Shown: positions 23,081 to 30,786 of the stretch, piece after piece
Numbering within the stretch: position 1 is the stretch's first letter
How the letters are laid out: each line of letters opens with the position of its first letter
DNA from: a virus
Direction: 5' to 3' (one strand)
Length of the DNA stretch: 40,843 nucleotides
Virus record (IMG/VR): IMGVR_UViG_3300006844_000025
Coordinates: 1-40,843 of that record
The notes under the pieces: generated by a model
Database searches by the model: none
Told to the model about the DNA's origin: nothing
The model's input: the letters and a program-made list of their open reading frames with translations, nothing else
Made by a program: the position numbers and the translations under genes

Positions 23081-24058
23081 TTACTCGAACATCTTGCCTT
23101 GAAACTGCAAACCAGATGCAGTCAAGTTTCCAGCGAACGCCAAGATGGTGACATGCGCATCTTGGTTGACGCTGTAGCGATCTCCAGGCTTCAGCGGCAC
23201 GAAGTTCCGCGCGCTGTGGGGACGCCAGAAGAGATACTTGGTGTTCAAGAAGTACGCCGTGGATGCTGGCATGAAGCCACCGATGCCGCCGTCAAGCACA
23301 ACATCGCAGTCCATGTACTTGATGGAAACGAAACCGCGATTAGCGGTGCCGCTGTCCGTGAACCGTTGCTGCGCCTGAACACTTGCCATGAAGAAGCCCC
23401 AATAGACATTGTCTACGACAATGAGGTTGGGGCGGTCACTGCCACGCACGAGGCTGGCCCACATCCGGTTAAAATAGTCCTGGATGTTATCCTTAGTCGT
23501 TGCGCCGCCAGAAGTGGTGGCTTTCAGGATCTTGCTGCGCCAGAAAGTCCAGGTGCCCCGGTCAATGCCACCATCGCTGCCGGTGGTCGGGTCGGTTGGA
23601 ACTTTCTTGAGCAGCCCGTCAATTTCCTTGCCGCCGGAACCCGTACCATCGCTGTAGATACTGGCGGCAACGAGGTTCGCCATTGTGGACTCGGCAACGG
23701 AAATGCGGGCTTCCATGAGGTCAATCATTTGCTCAGAACCCGCGTTTTGGAGTTCTTCCAAGCCACTGATTGTCACGGGACAAGCCGCTTGTTTGATTTG
23801 ATACTCCGCTGCGCTGATAACATCCTGCAGCGCAACAGGCAACGTTTCGTAACCAGAGTACCATCCGGCATTGCCGTTCTCAGCAAACGACAGTTCCTGC
23901 ATAATGCTGGAGCCGCCGGAGAAGGTCTTTTGATTGCCACCTTTCTTCAGGTAGGCCAAAAGCGCGTTGTTCTTGGTTACATTGTCTGCGATTTCTTTGC
24001 TACGATTTTGAATCGTCGTAGCGATAATGTCGGTGATTGCTGCATTGGCGAATGCCAT
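23081..24058 (-). CDS. major capsid protein
   Basis: A 325-residue HK97-fold-type major capsid protein of the podovirus gp7-like group: ITDIIATTIQNRSKEIADNVTKNNALLAYLKKGG at the N terminus (N-arm), MQELSFAENGNAGWYSGYE, LPVALQDVISAAEYQIKQAACPVTISGLEEL, GTWTFWRSKI, RPNLIVVDNVYWGFF, and PASTAYFLNTKYLFWRPH near the C terminus. It follows the scaffold gene and is trailed by a terminator, typical for the most abundant virion protein. Confidence 0.92.
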   Translation of the reverse strand: MAFANAAITDIIATTIQNRSKEIADNVTKNNALLAYLKKGGNQKTFSGGSSIMQELSFAENGNAGWYSGYETLPVALQDVISAAEYQIKQAACPVTISGLEELQNAGSEQMIDLMEARISVAESTMANLVAASIYSDGTGSGGKEIDGLLKKVPTDPTTGSDGGIDRGTWTFWRSKILKATTSGGATTKDNIQDYFNRMWASLVRGSDRPNLIVVDNVYWGFFMASVQAQQRFTDSGTANRGFVSIKYMDCDVVLDGGIGGFMPASTAYFLNTKYLFWRPHSARNFVPLKPGDRYSVNQDAHVTILAFAGNLTASGLQFQGKMFE

Positions 24059-24083
24059 AGTAGACCCCTGTCAAGGTTAGTTG

Positions 24084-24278
24084 TCATGTGCTACCCTCGA
24101 CGATGGGTGTATCGGCTTCTACCGGCACTTCGTCAAAATCTGTTAGGCGGTGTAGCGGAGTGACCGCCCATCTCCTGAGCCTCTTCTGTTTTGGCCGAAG
24201 TGGGGCTCTGTATTTATGCTGTCGCACTTCCTGCGGATGCTTAGTCCGTACGAGGAAGAACTGTTCAACTATACTCAT
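24084..24278 (-). CDS. small basic protein between scaffold and capsid
   Basis: A 64-residue basic protein (MSIVEQFFLVRTKHPQEVRQHKYRAP), its last 20 residues acidic (DFDEVPVEADTPIVEGST). The ATG overlaps the scaffold stop (ATGA), supporting coupled translation. No family is recognised. The opposite strand is also open here but without a ribosome binding site or context. Confidence 0.6.
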   Translation of the reverse strand: MSIVEQFFLVRTKHPQEVRQHKYRAPLRPKQKRLRRWAVTPLHRLTDFDEVPVEADTPIVEGST

Positions 24279-25393
24279 CTTCTGGCGTGCATAGCGATGG
24301 CATGTTCTAACGTCGCACGAAGATCACTTGTATCTACGCCTTGTGGCGGAGCCATTCTGGGTGCGCCACCCACCGATACGGAAGCCGCCTTCGCTTTCGC
24401 GGTTTGGTCCTGAACATGGGTCCGTTGGGCTTGCCCGATTACCAGTGGCCCGATTTCAGGGTGTCCAGCCGCAGCTTTAGTGTACGCTTCCTGTAGACCA
24501 ATAGCAAGCCCCCGCTTGGCATATAGATCAATTAAATCGGCCATATCGTGCCGCAGCTCTTCAAAGTACGGATACTTTGGATCGTCAGCCATGTTGACGA
24601 CCATTTCGTTGGCTTGCGTCTGCTGCGCGGTTTCCGCCTGCTGCCGTCCCTGCTGCATCTGCCCCATGAACTGATAGACCGGACCCAACGCCTGTTGGAT
24701 CTCACGACGCATCACACTGGCAGGTTCCGTATCTGCAGTGATTCTTCCAGACAGCACTTCATCCAAAGTAGGCAGATCAATATCATAATCACGAATGATA
24801 TTAGCAAGAAGCTGAGCCCGCTCTGACTTTGTACCAGACGCCAGACCACTTTCAATTTCAAACAGCCGTTTCGTATGTAGGATCGGGTTCGACTGAAGCG
24901 ACTGTATGCGCGGGAGGAAAGGCTGGACCACATTCGCGAACTCGTTCGTAAAGCTACGAAGGCCAGCGTACTGCTTGAGCTGATTGTCTATGTCCCTTTC
25001 GCGCTTGAGGACCTCCTGCCGTACAGGAAGGGGAAGCGTCCCCCAAGCTGTTCTAGCCTCGCCCTTCCAGGATTGGGGTGGTCGGTCAACTCGGGCTCTG
25101 GCTTGCTCTTGCGGTGTGGCGTCCGGCTTCGGCGCTTCAGCGGCTTTTGGGGCTTCGGGCGGCTTGTCTGCATCTTTATCTTTAAGATAAGACTCGGTGG
25201 ATGGTGTTGGGGAGGAAGCCCCTTCCGCGCGTGGAGTCGCGGTCGGGGACTCGGTGGGAGCCGGTGTCTTTGCCCCCGATGGGGCTTCCGTTACGGGTGC
25301 GGGCGCAGCCGCCTCTGTGGAAGCGACCGCGGCGCTGATAGTGTCCCTAAGACTCGGGGAACTTGAACTTGGGGAGCTTGTTTCTTCTGGCAT
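24275..25393 (-). CDS. capsid scaffolding protein
   Basis: A 372-residue protein: long disordered Ser/Pro/Ala/Glu N terminus (1-100), RVDRPPQSWKGEARTAWGTLPLPVRQEVLKRERD (a pattern typical of phage scaffolds upstream of gp7-like capsids), a helical middle ending in a Gln-rich coiled coil (GQMQQGRQQAETAQQTQ), and helical C terminus. It lies between portal and capsid genes. Role: guides procapsid assembly, not kept in the virion. Confidence 0.85.
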   Translation of the reverse strand: MPEETSSPSSSSPSLRDTISAAVASTEAAAPAPVTEAPSGAKTPAPTESPTATPRAEGASSPTPSTESYLKDKDADKPPEAPKAAEAPKPDATPQEQARARVDRPPQSWKGEARTAWGTLPLPVRQEVLKRERDIDNQLKQYAGLRSFTNEFANVVQPFLPRIQSLQSNPILHTKRLFEIESGLASGTKSERAQLLANIIRDYDIDLPTLDEVLSGRITADTEPASVMRREIQQALGPVYQFMGQMQQGRQQAETAQQTQANEMVVNMADDPKYPYFEELRHDMADLIDLYAKRGLAIGLQEAYTKAAAGHPEIGPLVIGQAQRTHVQDQTAKAKAASVSVGGAPRMAPPQGVDTSDLRATLEHAIAMHARR

Positions 25394-25691
25394 GGTCTAT
25401 ATTCCTGGCAAGTTCTCGCTTAATGGCTTCGCGTTCTTCGGAGGAGTGGTTCCAGGGTTGATTTGCAAGCAAGGGTGGTAGACCCTGAAGCTCCTGTGTT
25501 GGAACAACATCGTGTCGTAAGCAATGTTCCCGCATCCCGCGACGCCCACGGACAATAGTGCCATCAATAGACGACACAAAGTCCTGAATGTCTGGTACAA
25601 TCGTCGGCCCTACGGAGGGGGCAGAAGGTGATACATACTCATTGGCCGGGATTAGATTGCCCGTTCGGTCCTGAACCCATTTCTTTCGCAT
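25347..25691 (-). CDS. conserved small phage protein between portal and scaffold
   Basis: A 114-residue protein opening MRKKWVQDRTGNLIPANEYV and containing IQDFVSSIDGTIVRGRRGMREHCLRHDVVP. Proteins of this form are regularly encoded directly after phage portal genes; their function is unknown. It overlaps the portal gene by 53 nt and the scaffold gene by 47 nt. Confidence 0.8.
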   Translation of the reverse strand: MRKKWVQDRTGNLIPANEYVSPSAPSVGPTIVPDIQDFVSSIDGTIVRGRRGMREHCLRHDVVPTQELQGLPPLLANQPWNHSSEEREAIKRELARNIDHARRNKLPKFKFPES

Positions 25692-27690
25692 TCTGTTGTG
25701 CCTGTTGGAACATTGCTTTCGCCACGCCGAGGCGCAGGTCGGACTGCGTCTTCGCTTGCTTCGCTTGAATGTCAGCCTTGGTGGTCATTACCTTCGCTTG
25801 CACGTCCGCCTGCGCCTTCATTTGTACAGCTTTCGCTTCAGTCTGTGCCTTGATTTGCGATGCTTTGATGTCCGCCTCAGCCTTAAGCTGAGCCGGATCA
25901 GGCTTGGGCGGTTGCTGCGCTTGCTGCTGAACCATTTGTTCAATCTGCTGCAATGCCCGATCCACAGCCCCCTCCACGTCCTTACCTACCTTGAATCCGG
26001 CAATGCCGAACTTAAGTAGGGATATTGTCAGTGGAAGGAGCTGAGGCATCTGTTGCACTGCGACCACCGCTTTCTCCATGTAAGTGGACACTGCGCCAAG
26101 GAATTCTATGCGTTCCTGTTTCTCCTTGGTGTAGTCCGTTTGCGCCAGGGAGTCCGGCTGAATGGTGATCCGCCACTGGAAGGTCCCTGGGTTCTTAAGC
26201 AACTTGAGAGCCTCCGGAACATACGGGAGGTCTGCTGGTTCCATCTGTTCGCAGTTCGCCTTGCGCTCTAGAATTTCCGGCGTATAGTGCCTTGCTGCGA
26301 TTTCCCCCTTAATACGAAGGATTTGCGTGCCAAAGTCCAAAATGCACTTCTGCAGCGATTGGATGCGCACACTGGCGAACTGCGCCTTCAACTCTTGCGC
26401 ACCCAAGGTTTCTGATGCCTTGGTCGCCCCGCGCACGATGTCCGCGATACCAGTGAGTTCGTAGATTTGCTGCTTGAGGTCTTCCCGTGCCTGCCGAAGC
26501 CGCTCCAGGCACAGCGCAATCATGTCCAACGGGAGCCAGTCTACTTGCCCCTTGATGCCGCCCTTCTCCGCGAACATCGCCCAATTATCCACCGGGACCA
26601 GGGTGTTTTCGTTGCCTTGCAACAGCCGCTGGACCCCTTCGCTGGAGCGGTCGTAGACGCCCGCCACCTTGCAAGCCGAAACGAGGAGGTCAATGCGCGT
26701 GTTGACGAGGTCCAGGGAATTGTACTGGTCTTGCCACAAGGTAAAGTCCGGAACCGGGACCAGCCTGGACGTGGTAGTCGTAGCGAAGAGCGGACGGGGA
26801 AAGGTATCAAAGTCGCTGAGCGCCAAAGGATCTTCTTTGGTGTCGAGAAGGTAGTCACAGTCGAGACAAACCCAGAGGACTTCCCTACGCTCGCGGTCCC
26901 AGATCTCGTACACTTCCGCCTGCTTGAAAATGAGCTCTTCTGGCTTGATGGCGTTGGTGTCATCGGTGCTCTTGACCCCCTTTTTGAGCGGAACCGCCCT
27001 GCCTATTTCTTCCCCGAAACGCTCCACCAACTTGTCGCGTGTCATCATAACCCGCCGACCGCCCCACCTGCGCTCTTCCCATGTGCGACACGGCGACCAG
27101 ATAAAATCCTTGAAGTGGACCCACTCGGTGCGCACCTGCTGATCCACCACTTGCTCAACGGCGGTGGAAGCGTCTTGGAGCGGCTGCTGCTGATCCATCT
27201 GCACCATTTGCGTCGTGGTTTCCAGCCGGAGCCACGCCTGCCCCATCCCCGGGACGAGCCTATTTTGGATGGCTTGCAGCATCGCCGGGGAAAAGTCCTC
27301 GTGAGAAGCATCTAAGTCCTGCTGAAGCGCCCGTTGCAGGATCGACGCGGCTACGCGCGCCACATCATCATTTGAGTCTTTGAAGGTACGGCTGACTTCC
27401 ACCTTCGGGACGGCGTTGTACAGCGCGCTTTGCATGATCTGCACGTTGGAAGTGTAAATGTTGAACCGCCGCTCCTCGGAGTGCTCCGTGCCCCGCTCGT
27501 CAAGGAACCGATTTTCGCATTCGTCACCTTGCTCCCACCAATCTTCCAGTTCCTTTTGTGCCATGCGGATTTCGGCCTTCCACCGCTTGCATTTCCCGTC
27601 CTTTTCCTCTGCTTCGTACGCCAGAAGAGAGTCAATAACTCCGGCGGACGACCCAGCGGAGGCGGTAGCAGCGACGTCATATTGGCTCAT
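25639..27690 (-). CDS. portal protein
   Basis: A 683-residue podovirus portal. The N-terminal helices (CKRWKAEIRMAQKELEDWWEQGDECENRF), NIYTSNVQIMQSALYNAVPKVEVSRTF and the DDVARVAASILQRALQQDL stretch match head-to-tail connector proteins. The stem/crown region includes LTGIADIVRGATKASETLGAQELKAQ. The C terminus is a long Lys/Ala/Gln coiled coil (LKAEADIKASQIKAQTEAKA), as in other portals with extended barrels. It directly follows the terminase gene. Confidence 0.92.
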   Translation of the reverse strand: MSQYDVAATASAGSSAGVIDSLLAYEAEEKDGKCKRWKAEIRMAQKELEDWWEQGDECENRFLDERGTEHSEERRFNIYTSNVQIMQSALYNAVPKVEVSRTFKDSNDDVARVAASILQRALQQDLDASHEDFSPAMLQAIQNRLVPGMGQAWLRLETTTQMVQMDQQQPLQDASTAVEQVVDQQVRTEWVHFKDFIWSPCRTWEERRWGGRRVMMTRDKLVERFGEEIGRAVPLKKGVKSTDDTNAIKPEELIFKQAEVYEIWDRERREVLWVCLDCDYLLDTKEDPLALSDFDTFPRPLFATTTTSRLVPVPDFTLWQDQYNSLDLVNTRIDLLVSACKVAGVYDRSSEGVQRLLQGNENTLVPVDNWAMFAEKGGIKGQVDWLPLDMIALCLERLRQAREDLKQQIYELTGIADIVRGATKASETLGAQELKAQFASVRIQSLQKCILDFGTQILRIKGEIAARHYTPEILERKANCEQMEPADLPYVPEALKLLKNPGTFQWRITIQPDSLAQTDYTKEKQERIEFLGAVSTYMEKAVVAVQQMPQLLPLTISLLKFGIAGFKVGKDVEGAVDRALQQIEQMVQQQAQQPPKPDPAQLKAEADIKASQIKAQTEAKAVQMKAQADVQAKVMTTKADIQAKQAKTQSDLRLGVAKAMFQQAQQNAKEMGSGPNGQSNPGQ

Positions 27691-27693
27691 GGC

Positions 27694-29016
27694 TTATACT
27701 CTTGAATAGAGGCGTCCGCGACGCTTCTCGGAGTCGCCGAATAGCGTGTGCAGATTGTACCCTTCTTCCTGCACCTCTTTGAGACGCGGGGCAACTGGCT
27801 GATACGGCTTGACAATCAAGGCGAAGTATCTAAACGCATCCGCATAGTGAGAGGTCCAGTCGTGTTGCGGCCTGTCCCGGAAGGCTTTGAGGTCTTCGTC
27901 ATACTCGCGCTGATATTGCTTTAGCGCCTCCACGCCGTCCATACACCCTGGAAGCGCGAAGTAACAGTGCGGCAAGATGAGACGAGCCGCGGATATGCCA
28001 TCGTGGACCTTCATGTTAGGGACGATGTGTGGCCGAATGCCCGCGGAGAGGAACTGTTCCACTATAGATCTGCCGGTTTGAAGTGAGTGCGCCTTGGCAT
28101 CGTGCGGCAACCAGACCTCGCCTAGATTCGGCAGTTGGAGGAGGCGTTGGATATAGTAGTCCGTTGCCTGGAAGTTTTCGGCGAAGCTGTAAGTCAGCAG
28201 ATACCCGTCGGGCTTCGGCTGCCAGAACCAAAACGCCGTGTCGTCCGTATACCCTAGATCGCATACCGCATTCACTGGATGCGCTGGATCGTAGGTGTGC
28301 GCAGCGGAGATGCGCCCCTCTTCTTCCGCCATGCGGAGTTCTTTGCCGTATATGGACCCGCGGATGGCCGCATCGAAGGAACACTCATATTCTTGGGCGT
28401 ACTCGTCTTCATCCATGAGCCGCCGCTGCTCCCCTAATTCGTAGTCGCTGAGAAGACCCGTCTCGGAGGCTTTGAGAGCCAGCGAGAGCCACTCGTGCGG
28501 GTTCTGCTGCGCGTGGCGGACGACATCGTAGAAGTGATTCTTACCGTTGGGCGTACCGATGAAGGTCGCCCACCCCTTGCGATCCGCCAAGGTGGGGAGG
28601 ATAACCTGCGGCCACACGGAGGGCCTCATTAGACCAAACTCATCCATGACCACTCCGTCGTTGTACACGCCCCGCATAGCGTCGGCATTGTCCGCCCCAA
28701 AGAGGCGAATGGTGGAGCGGTTATGCGGGAAGCGCACGGACAATTCCGACTCGCTGACTTTCGGACTCGCTGGAGACGCGTAATACTTTAGATAATCCCA
28801 TGCGATGGCCTTCACTTGACTGTAGTAGGGCGCGATATAGCTGAAGCGCGCGGCGTTACGACGTGTCGTGACCGCCGAACTAATGAGGTCGTTGACACAA
28901 GCGACGGTCTTACCCGCACGCCGATGTGCAACCAGCGCCGCCCACCTTTGGGATCGCTGATGATACGGCGCGAACTGTGGACGGGGTTCGTATGGAAATA
29001 CAACTTCCCTAGCCAT
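27694..29016 (-). CDS. terL: terminase large subunit
   Basis: A 440-residue DNA-packaging motor. ATPase: Walker A HRRAGKT (31-37), Walker B VVMDEF, coupling motif FIGTPNGKNHFYD. Nuclease: VCDLGYTDDTAFWFW (first metal Asp), and HYADAFRYFAL near the C terminus (last Asp). ATG 29016 was chosen because GAGGAG lies 5 nt upstream; a longer in-frame start at 29043 lacks a site. It overlaps the small-subunit gene by 8 nt. Role: ATP-driven translocation and cutting of concatemeric DNA at the portal. Confidence 0.93.
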   Translation of the reverse strand: MAREVVFPYEPRPQFAPYHQRSQRWAALVAHRRAGKTVACVNDLISSAVTTRRNAARFSYIAPYYSQVKAIAWDYLKYYASPASPKVSESELSVRFPHNRSTIRLFGADNADAMRGVYNDGVVMDEFGLMRPSVWPQVILPTLADRKGWATFIGTPNGKNHFYDVVRHAQQNPHEWLSLALKASETGLLSDYELGEQRRLMDEDEYAQEYECSFDAAIRGSIYGKELRMAEEEGRISAAHTYDPAHPVNAVCDLGYTDDTAFWFWQPKPDGYLLTYSFAENFQATDYYIQRLLQLPNLGEVWLPHDAKAHSLQTGRSIVEQFLSAGIRPHIVPNMKVHDGISAARLILPHCYFALPGCMDGVEALKQYQREYDEDLKAFRDRPQHDWTSHYADAFRYFALIVKPYQPVAPRLKEVQEEGYNLHTLFGDSEKRRGRLYSRV

Positions 29017-29392
29017 CGCCGCTCCTCTGGACGTTGTCTTCAACAGGGTCCAGATCTATTGTCTTGACTGGAGTCGCTAGACGGAAGACAATTTCGCTAT
29101 TGTCCCCCATGACTTCATTACTCGCGAGGGGCAGAGTGCGCGCCCAGACGCTCGTATAGAACTTCGTTGGATTGCGATTGCCCCACTCCGCCAACCGACT
29201 GACGCCGCCCATGAGTTCGAACGCCAGATGAACGATTTCCTTATTGCGCTTATTGGTGACATCTTTAGGCCGCGTGATGGAGGGTGGATGATAGGATACG
29301 CCCTCAAGGAGAGGAACCTGTAGGAGGTCTTCGGCCGTCTCGGGCTCGGTGGAGGAGTGAGGAGGAGGTGTATCTACGACTGGGAAGTGCAT
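29009..29392 (-). CDS. terS: putative terminase small subunit
   Basis: A 127-residue protein, first gene of the late unit and immediately upstream of terL. A helical core RPKDVTNKRNKEIVHLAFELMGGVSRLAEWGNRNPTKFYTSVWARTLP resembles the helix-turn-helix plus oligomerisation layout of small terminases. The ATG at 29392 has no ribosome binding site and lies 6 nt after the -10 of a promoter, so it may be translated from a leaderless RNA. Role: packaging-site recognition. Assigned mainly by position. Confidence 0.65.
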   Translation of the reverse strand: MHFPVVDTPPPHSSTEPETAEDLLQVPLLEGVSYHPPSITRPKDVTNKRNKEIVHLAFELMGGVSRLAEWGNRNPTKFYTSVWARTLPLASNEVMGDNSEIVFRLATPVKTIDLDPVEDNVQRSGDG

Positions 29393-29398
29393 GCGAAT

Positions 29399-29427
29399 AT
29401 TGTACGGGTGCGGGCGTGAGAATGCAA
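29399..29427 (-). promoter_or_regulatory. probable late promoter
   Basis: On the leftward strand: TTGCAT (29427-29422), 17-nt spacer, TACAAT (29404-29399). The expected start point coincides with the ATG of the small terminase gene. It would drive the whole 20-kb virion unit. Weak -35 bases and lack of an extended -10 suggest that an activator or supercoiling may matter. Confidence 0.55.
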
Positions 29428-29711
29428 GCGATTATGGTCGTTGGATACCCATGTTGAGCACACAGATACCCGTACTTATTACATGGGTAATGAGGGCTTG
29501 AAATATACACGAAAACAATGAACGGCGCAATATCCGTGCCAGGTAGCCCTGCTTCGGGACCGGGGGGAGGCAAAATCTGTGCCACTCCCCTCCTGGCACA
29601 GATTTTGCCCACGATCCACAGAGCAAGTTCCATGCCTGGCACAGATCTTGCCCTCCCTCCATGTTAGTGGGCGCTTACTTAAACTATTTTCCGTGCTCCG
29701 GAAAATAGTTG
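29428..29711. promoter_or_regulatory. divergent control region with inverted and repeated sites
   Basis: Gene-free junction of divergent units. It holds a 16-bp perfect inverted repeat, GGCAAAATCTGTGCCA (29569-29584) and TGGCACAGATTTTGCC (29594-29609), 9-nt loop. A third copy with one change, TGGCACAGATCTTGCC, is at 29637-29652, and a partial inverse copy ATCCGTGCCAGG at 29532-29543. A 12-bp perfect inverted repeat AACTATTTTCCG/CGGAAAATAGTT (29682-29693, 29699-29710) ends 1 nt before the -35 at 29712. Two GATACCCRT copies lie near 29455-29493. These look like binding sites for a regulator or a packaging protein. Confidence 0.65.
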
Positions 29712-29739
29712 TTGCTTTCTGCCCCAGAACCTGTATAAT
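29712..29739 (+). promoter_or_regulatory. strong sigma70-type promoter of the two-gene cassette
   Basis: TTGCTT, 16-nt spacer, perfect TATAAT, then GG. A 12-bp inverted repeat abuts the -35. The 150-nt leader that follows (to 29895) contains several CAGCAGG repeats and a pyrimidine-rich end before the ribosome binding site TTAAGGATT. The gene behind it has codon use typical of high expression. Confidence 0.7.
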
Positions 29740-29895
29740 GGTTTCTGTAGTGCAGCAGTTCCAGGGTCAACCGGTAAAGCGGCCCCGACCAGCAGGTGGC
29801 AGGACCACCCGTCAGGCGCAGCAGGTCGTAGCGCCCACGTCAGCAGGCTGTCGGCTCTTTTAAATCTTTCCTAACCTTCTATTAAGGATTGTAAA

Positions 29896-30390
29896 ATGTC
29901 TAAGCAAAATCGTAATTCCCGTCGTTCCGCCACTCCCGCCACTGTCGTTCCGGAGGTAGTCGTTCCGGTAGTCGAGGCGGCTCCGGCGGTCGTCGTTCCG
30001 GAGGTGGTCGCTCCGGCGGCTCCGGTGGTCACCACCATGGATCCGGGTGTTGCCTCTGGCAACGTCCCTCAGGTCCCTCTGGTCCAGCCTAAGCCGCTCT
30101 GGTACGTCGCGGGCAAAGCCTACTCCCCGCGTAACACGGATGGCGCGGCGCATCAGCGTCAGGGCGACGTCAAGATCTTCGCGGGCTTCGTCGCCGCGAT
30201 GGCTGCCGATCCCGAAAAGCGTCTCCTTCCGGAGGCTGCTCTGGCGGCTATCATGGCGGTCAATCCTAAAAACAAGTCGTTCCTGAACTATTGCTGCAAG
30301 AACGGCTGGCTCCGCAAGGTCTACGCGGCTCCGGTCGTCGAAACCGCTCCGGTGGCAGCTCCTTCCGACGAAACTCCGGAAGCTGAGTAA
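29896..30390 (+). CDS. highly biased early-type protein with Val/Pro linker
   Basis: A 164-residue protein: basic start (MSKQNRNSRRSATP), a Val/Pro/Ala linker (VVPEVVVPVVEAAPAVVV), then a compact domain of about 75 residues (PLWYVAGKAYSPRN...FLNYCCKNGWLRKVY) and an acidic tail. No family is recognised; the compact domain could be a small winged helix. Codons end mostly in C, T or G and Arg is largely CGT, unlike other genes here, pointing to strong expression. It has its own promoter at 29712 and terminator at 30401. An abundant host-takeover or DNA-binding protein is a guess. Confidence 0.75.
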   Translation: MSKQNRNSRRSATPATVVPEVVVPVVEAAPAVVVPEVVAPAAPVVTTMDPGVASGNVPQVPLVQPKPLWYVAGKAYSPRNTDGAAHQRQGDVKIFAGFVAAMAADPEKRLLPEAALAAIMAVNPKNKSFLNYCCKNGWLRKVYAAPVVETAPVAAPSDETPEAE

Positions 30391-30400
30391 TTAACAATCG

Positions 30401-30426
30401 GGCGGGGCTTCGGCCCCGTCCTTTTT
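30401..30426 (+). terminator. intrinsic terminator with TTCG tetraloop
   Basis: CGGGGC-TTCG-GCCCCG followed by TCCTTTTT, 11 nt after the stop of the preceding gene. The next gene's ribosome binding site AAGGAG begins directly after it, so some read-through to the second gene is expected. Confidence 0.9.
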
Positions 30427-30439
30427 AAGGAGCTCTACC

Positions 30440-30754
30440 ATGTCGCGCAAGAACACGCCCGGGTTCGAAACGTATCGTCACGATTCGGATCCCGTCGCTG
30501 GTGTCGTCCCCGCCGAGTCCTACTCGTCGGTCCTTATCAACCTGTCGGGCCTCACCTTCCACCTGGATGGGGATGTCCTCATGCTGTCGCTTCCCACCTT
30601 CCCGGTGGAACACTGTCTGTCCGGCGATGTCGAAGACTTCGGCCAGAAGTCTGGCTGGTCCCAGGCGGACTTCCGCCTCTTGGAAGAAAAGGCTCGGGCG
30701 CTCGTCAACACCGAGTCGGTCATGTTCACCCTCCGCGGTCGCATCCGCTCCTAG
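30440..30754 (+). CDS. second gene of the highly biased cassette
   Basis: A 104-residue protein, MSRKNTPGFETYRHDSD at the start, then beta-rich (SYSSVLINLSGLTFHLDGDVLMLSLP) and a helix WSQADFRLLEEKARALV with a last strand SVMFTLRGRIRS. No family is recognised. Almost no codons end in A apart from GAA, a bias shared only with the preceding gene. The ribosome binding site is AAGGAG, 8 nt before the ATG. Confidence 0.75.
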   Translation: MSRKNTPGFETYRHDSDPVAGVVPAESYSSVLINLSGLTFHLDGDVLMLSLPTFPVEHCLSGDVEDFGQKSGWSQADFRLLEEKARALVNTESVMFTLRGRIRS

Positions 30755-30757
30755 TCT

Positions 30758-30786
30758 GGTCGGCCCTTCGGGGCCGATCTTCTTTC
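30758..30786 (+). terminator. intrinsic terminator with TTCG tetraloop
   Basis: 9-bp stem GGTCGGCCC-TTCG-GGGCCGATC, then TTCTTTCT, 3 nt after the stop of the second cassette gene. Its design mirrors the terminator at 30401. It closes the cassette before the gene-free region. Confidence 0.85.

Noticed and set aside
23099-24163. Long rightward frame opposite the major capsid gene
   Set aside because: It is the antisense of a clearly recognised capsid gene, with no ribosome binding site and no domain.
26467-27315. Long rightward frame opposite the portal gene
   Set aside because: Antisense shadow of the portal; His/Arg/Leu-rich composition and no context.
29738-29863. 41-residue basic frame MVSVVQQFQGQ...
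   Set aside because: Its ATG lies inside the -10 of the promoter at 29734, upstream of the expected transcription start, with no ribosome binding site; probably leader RNA.
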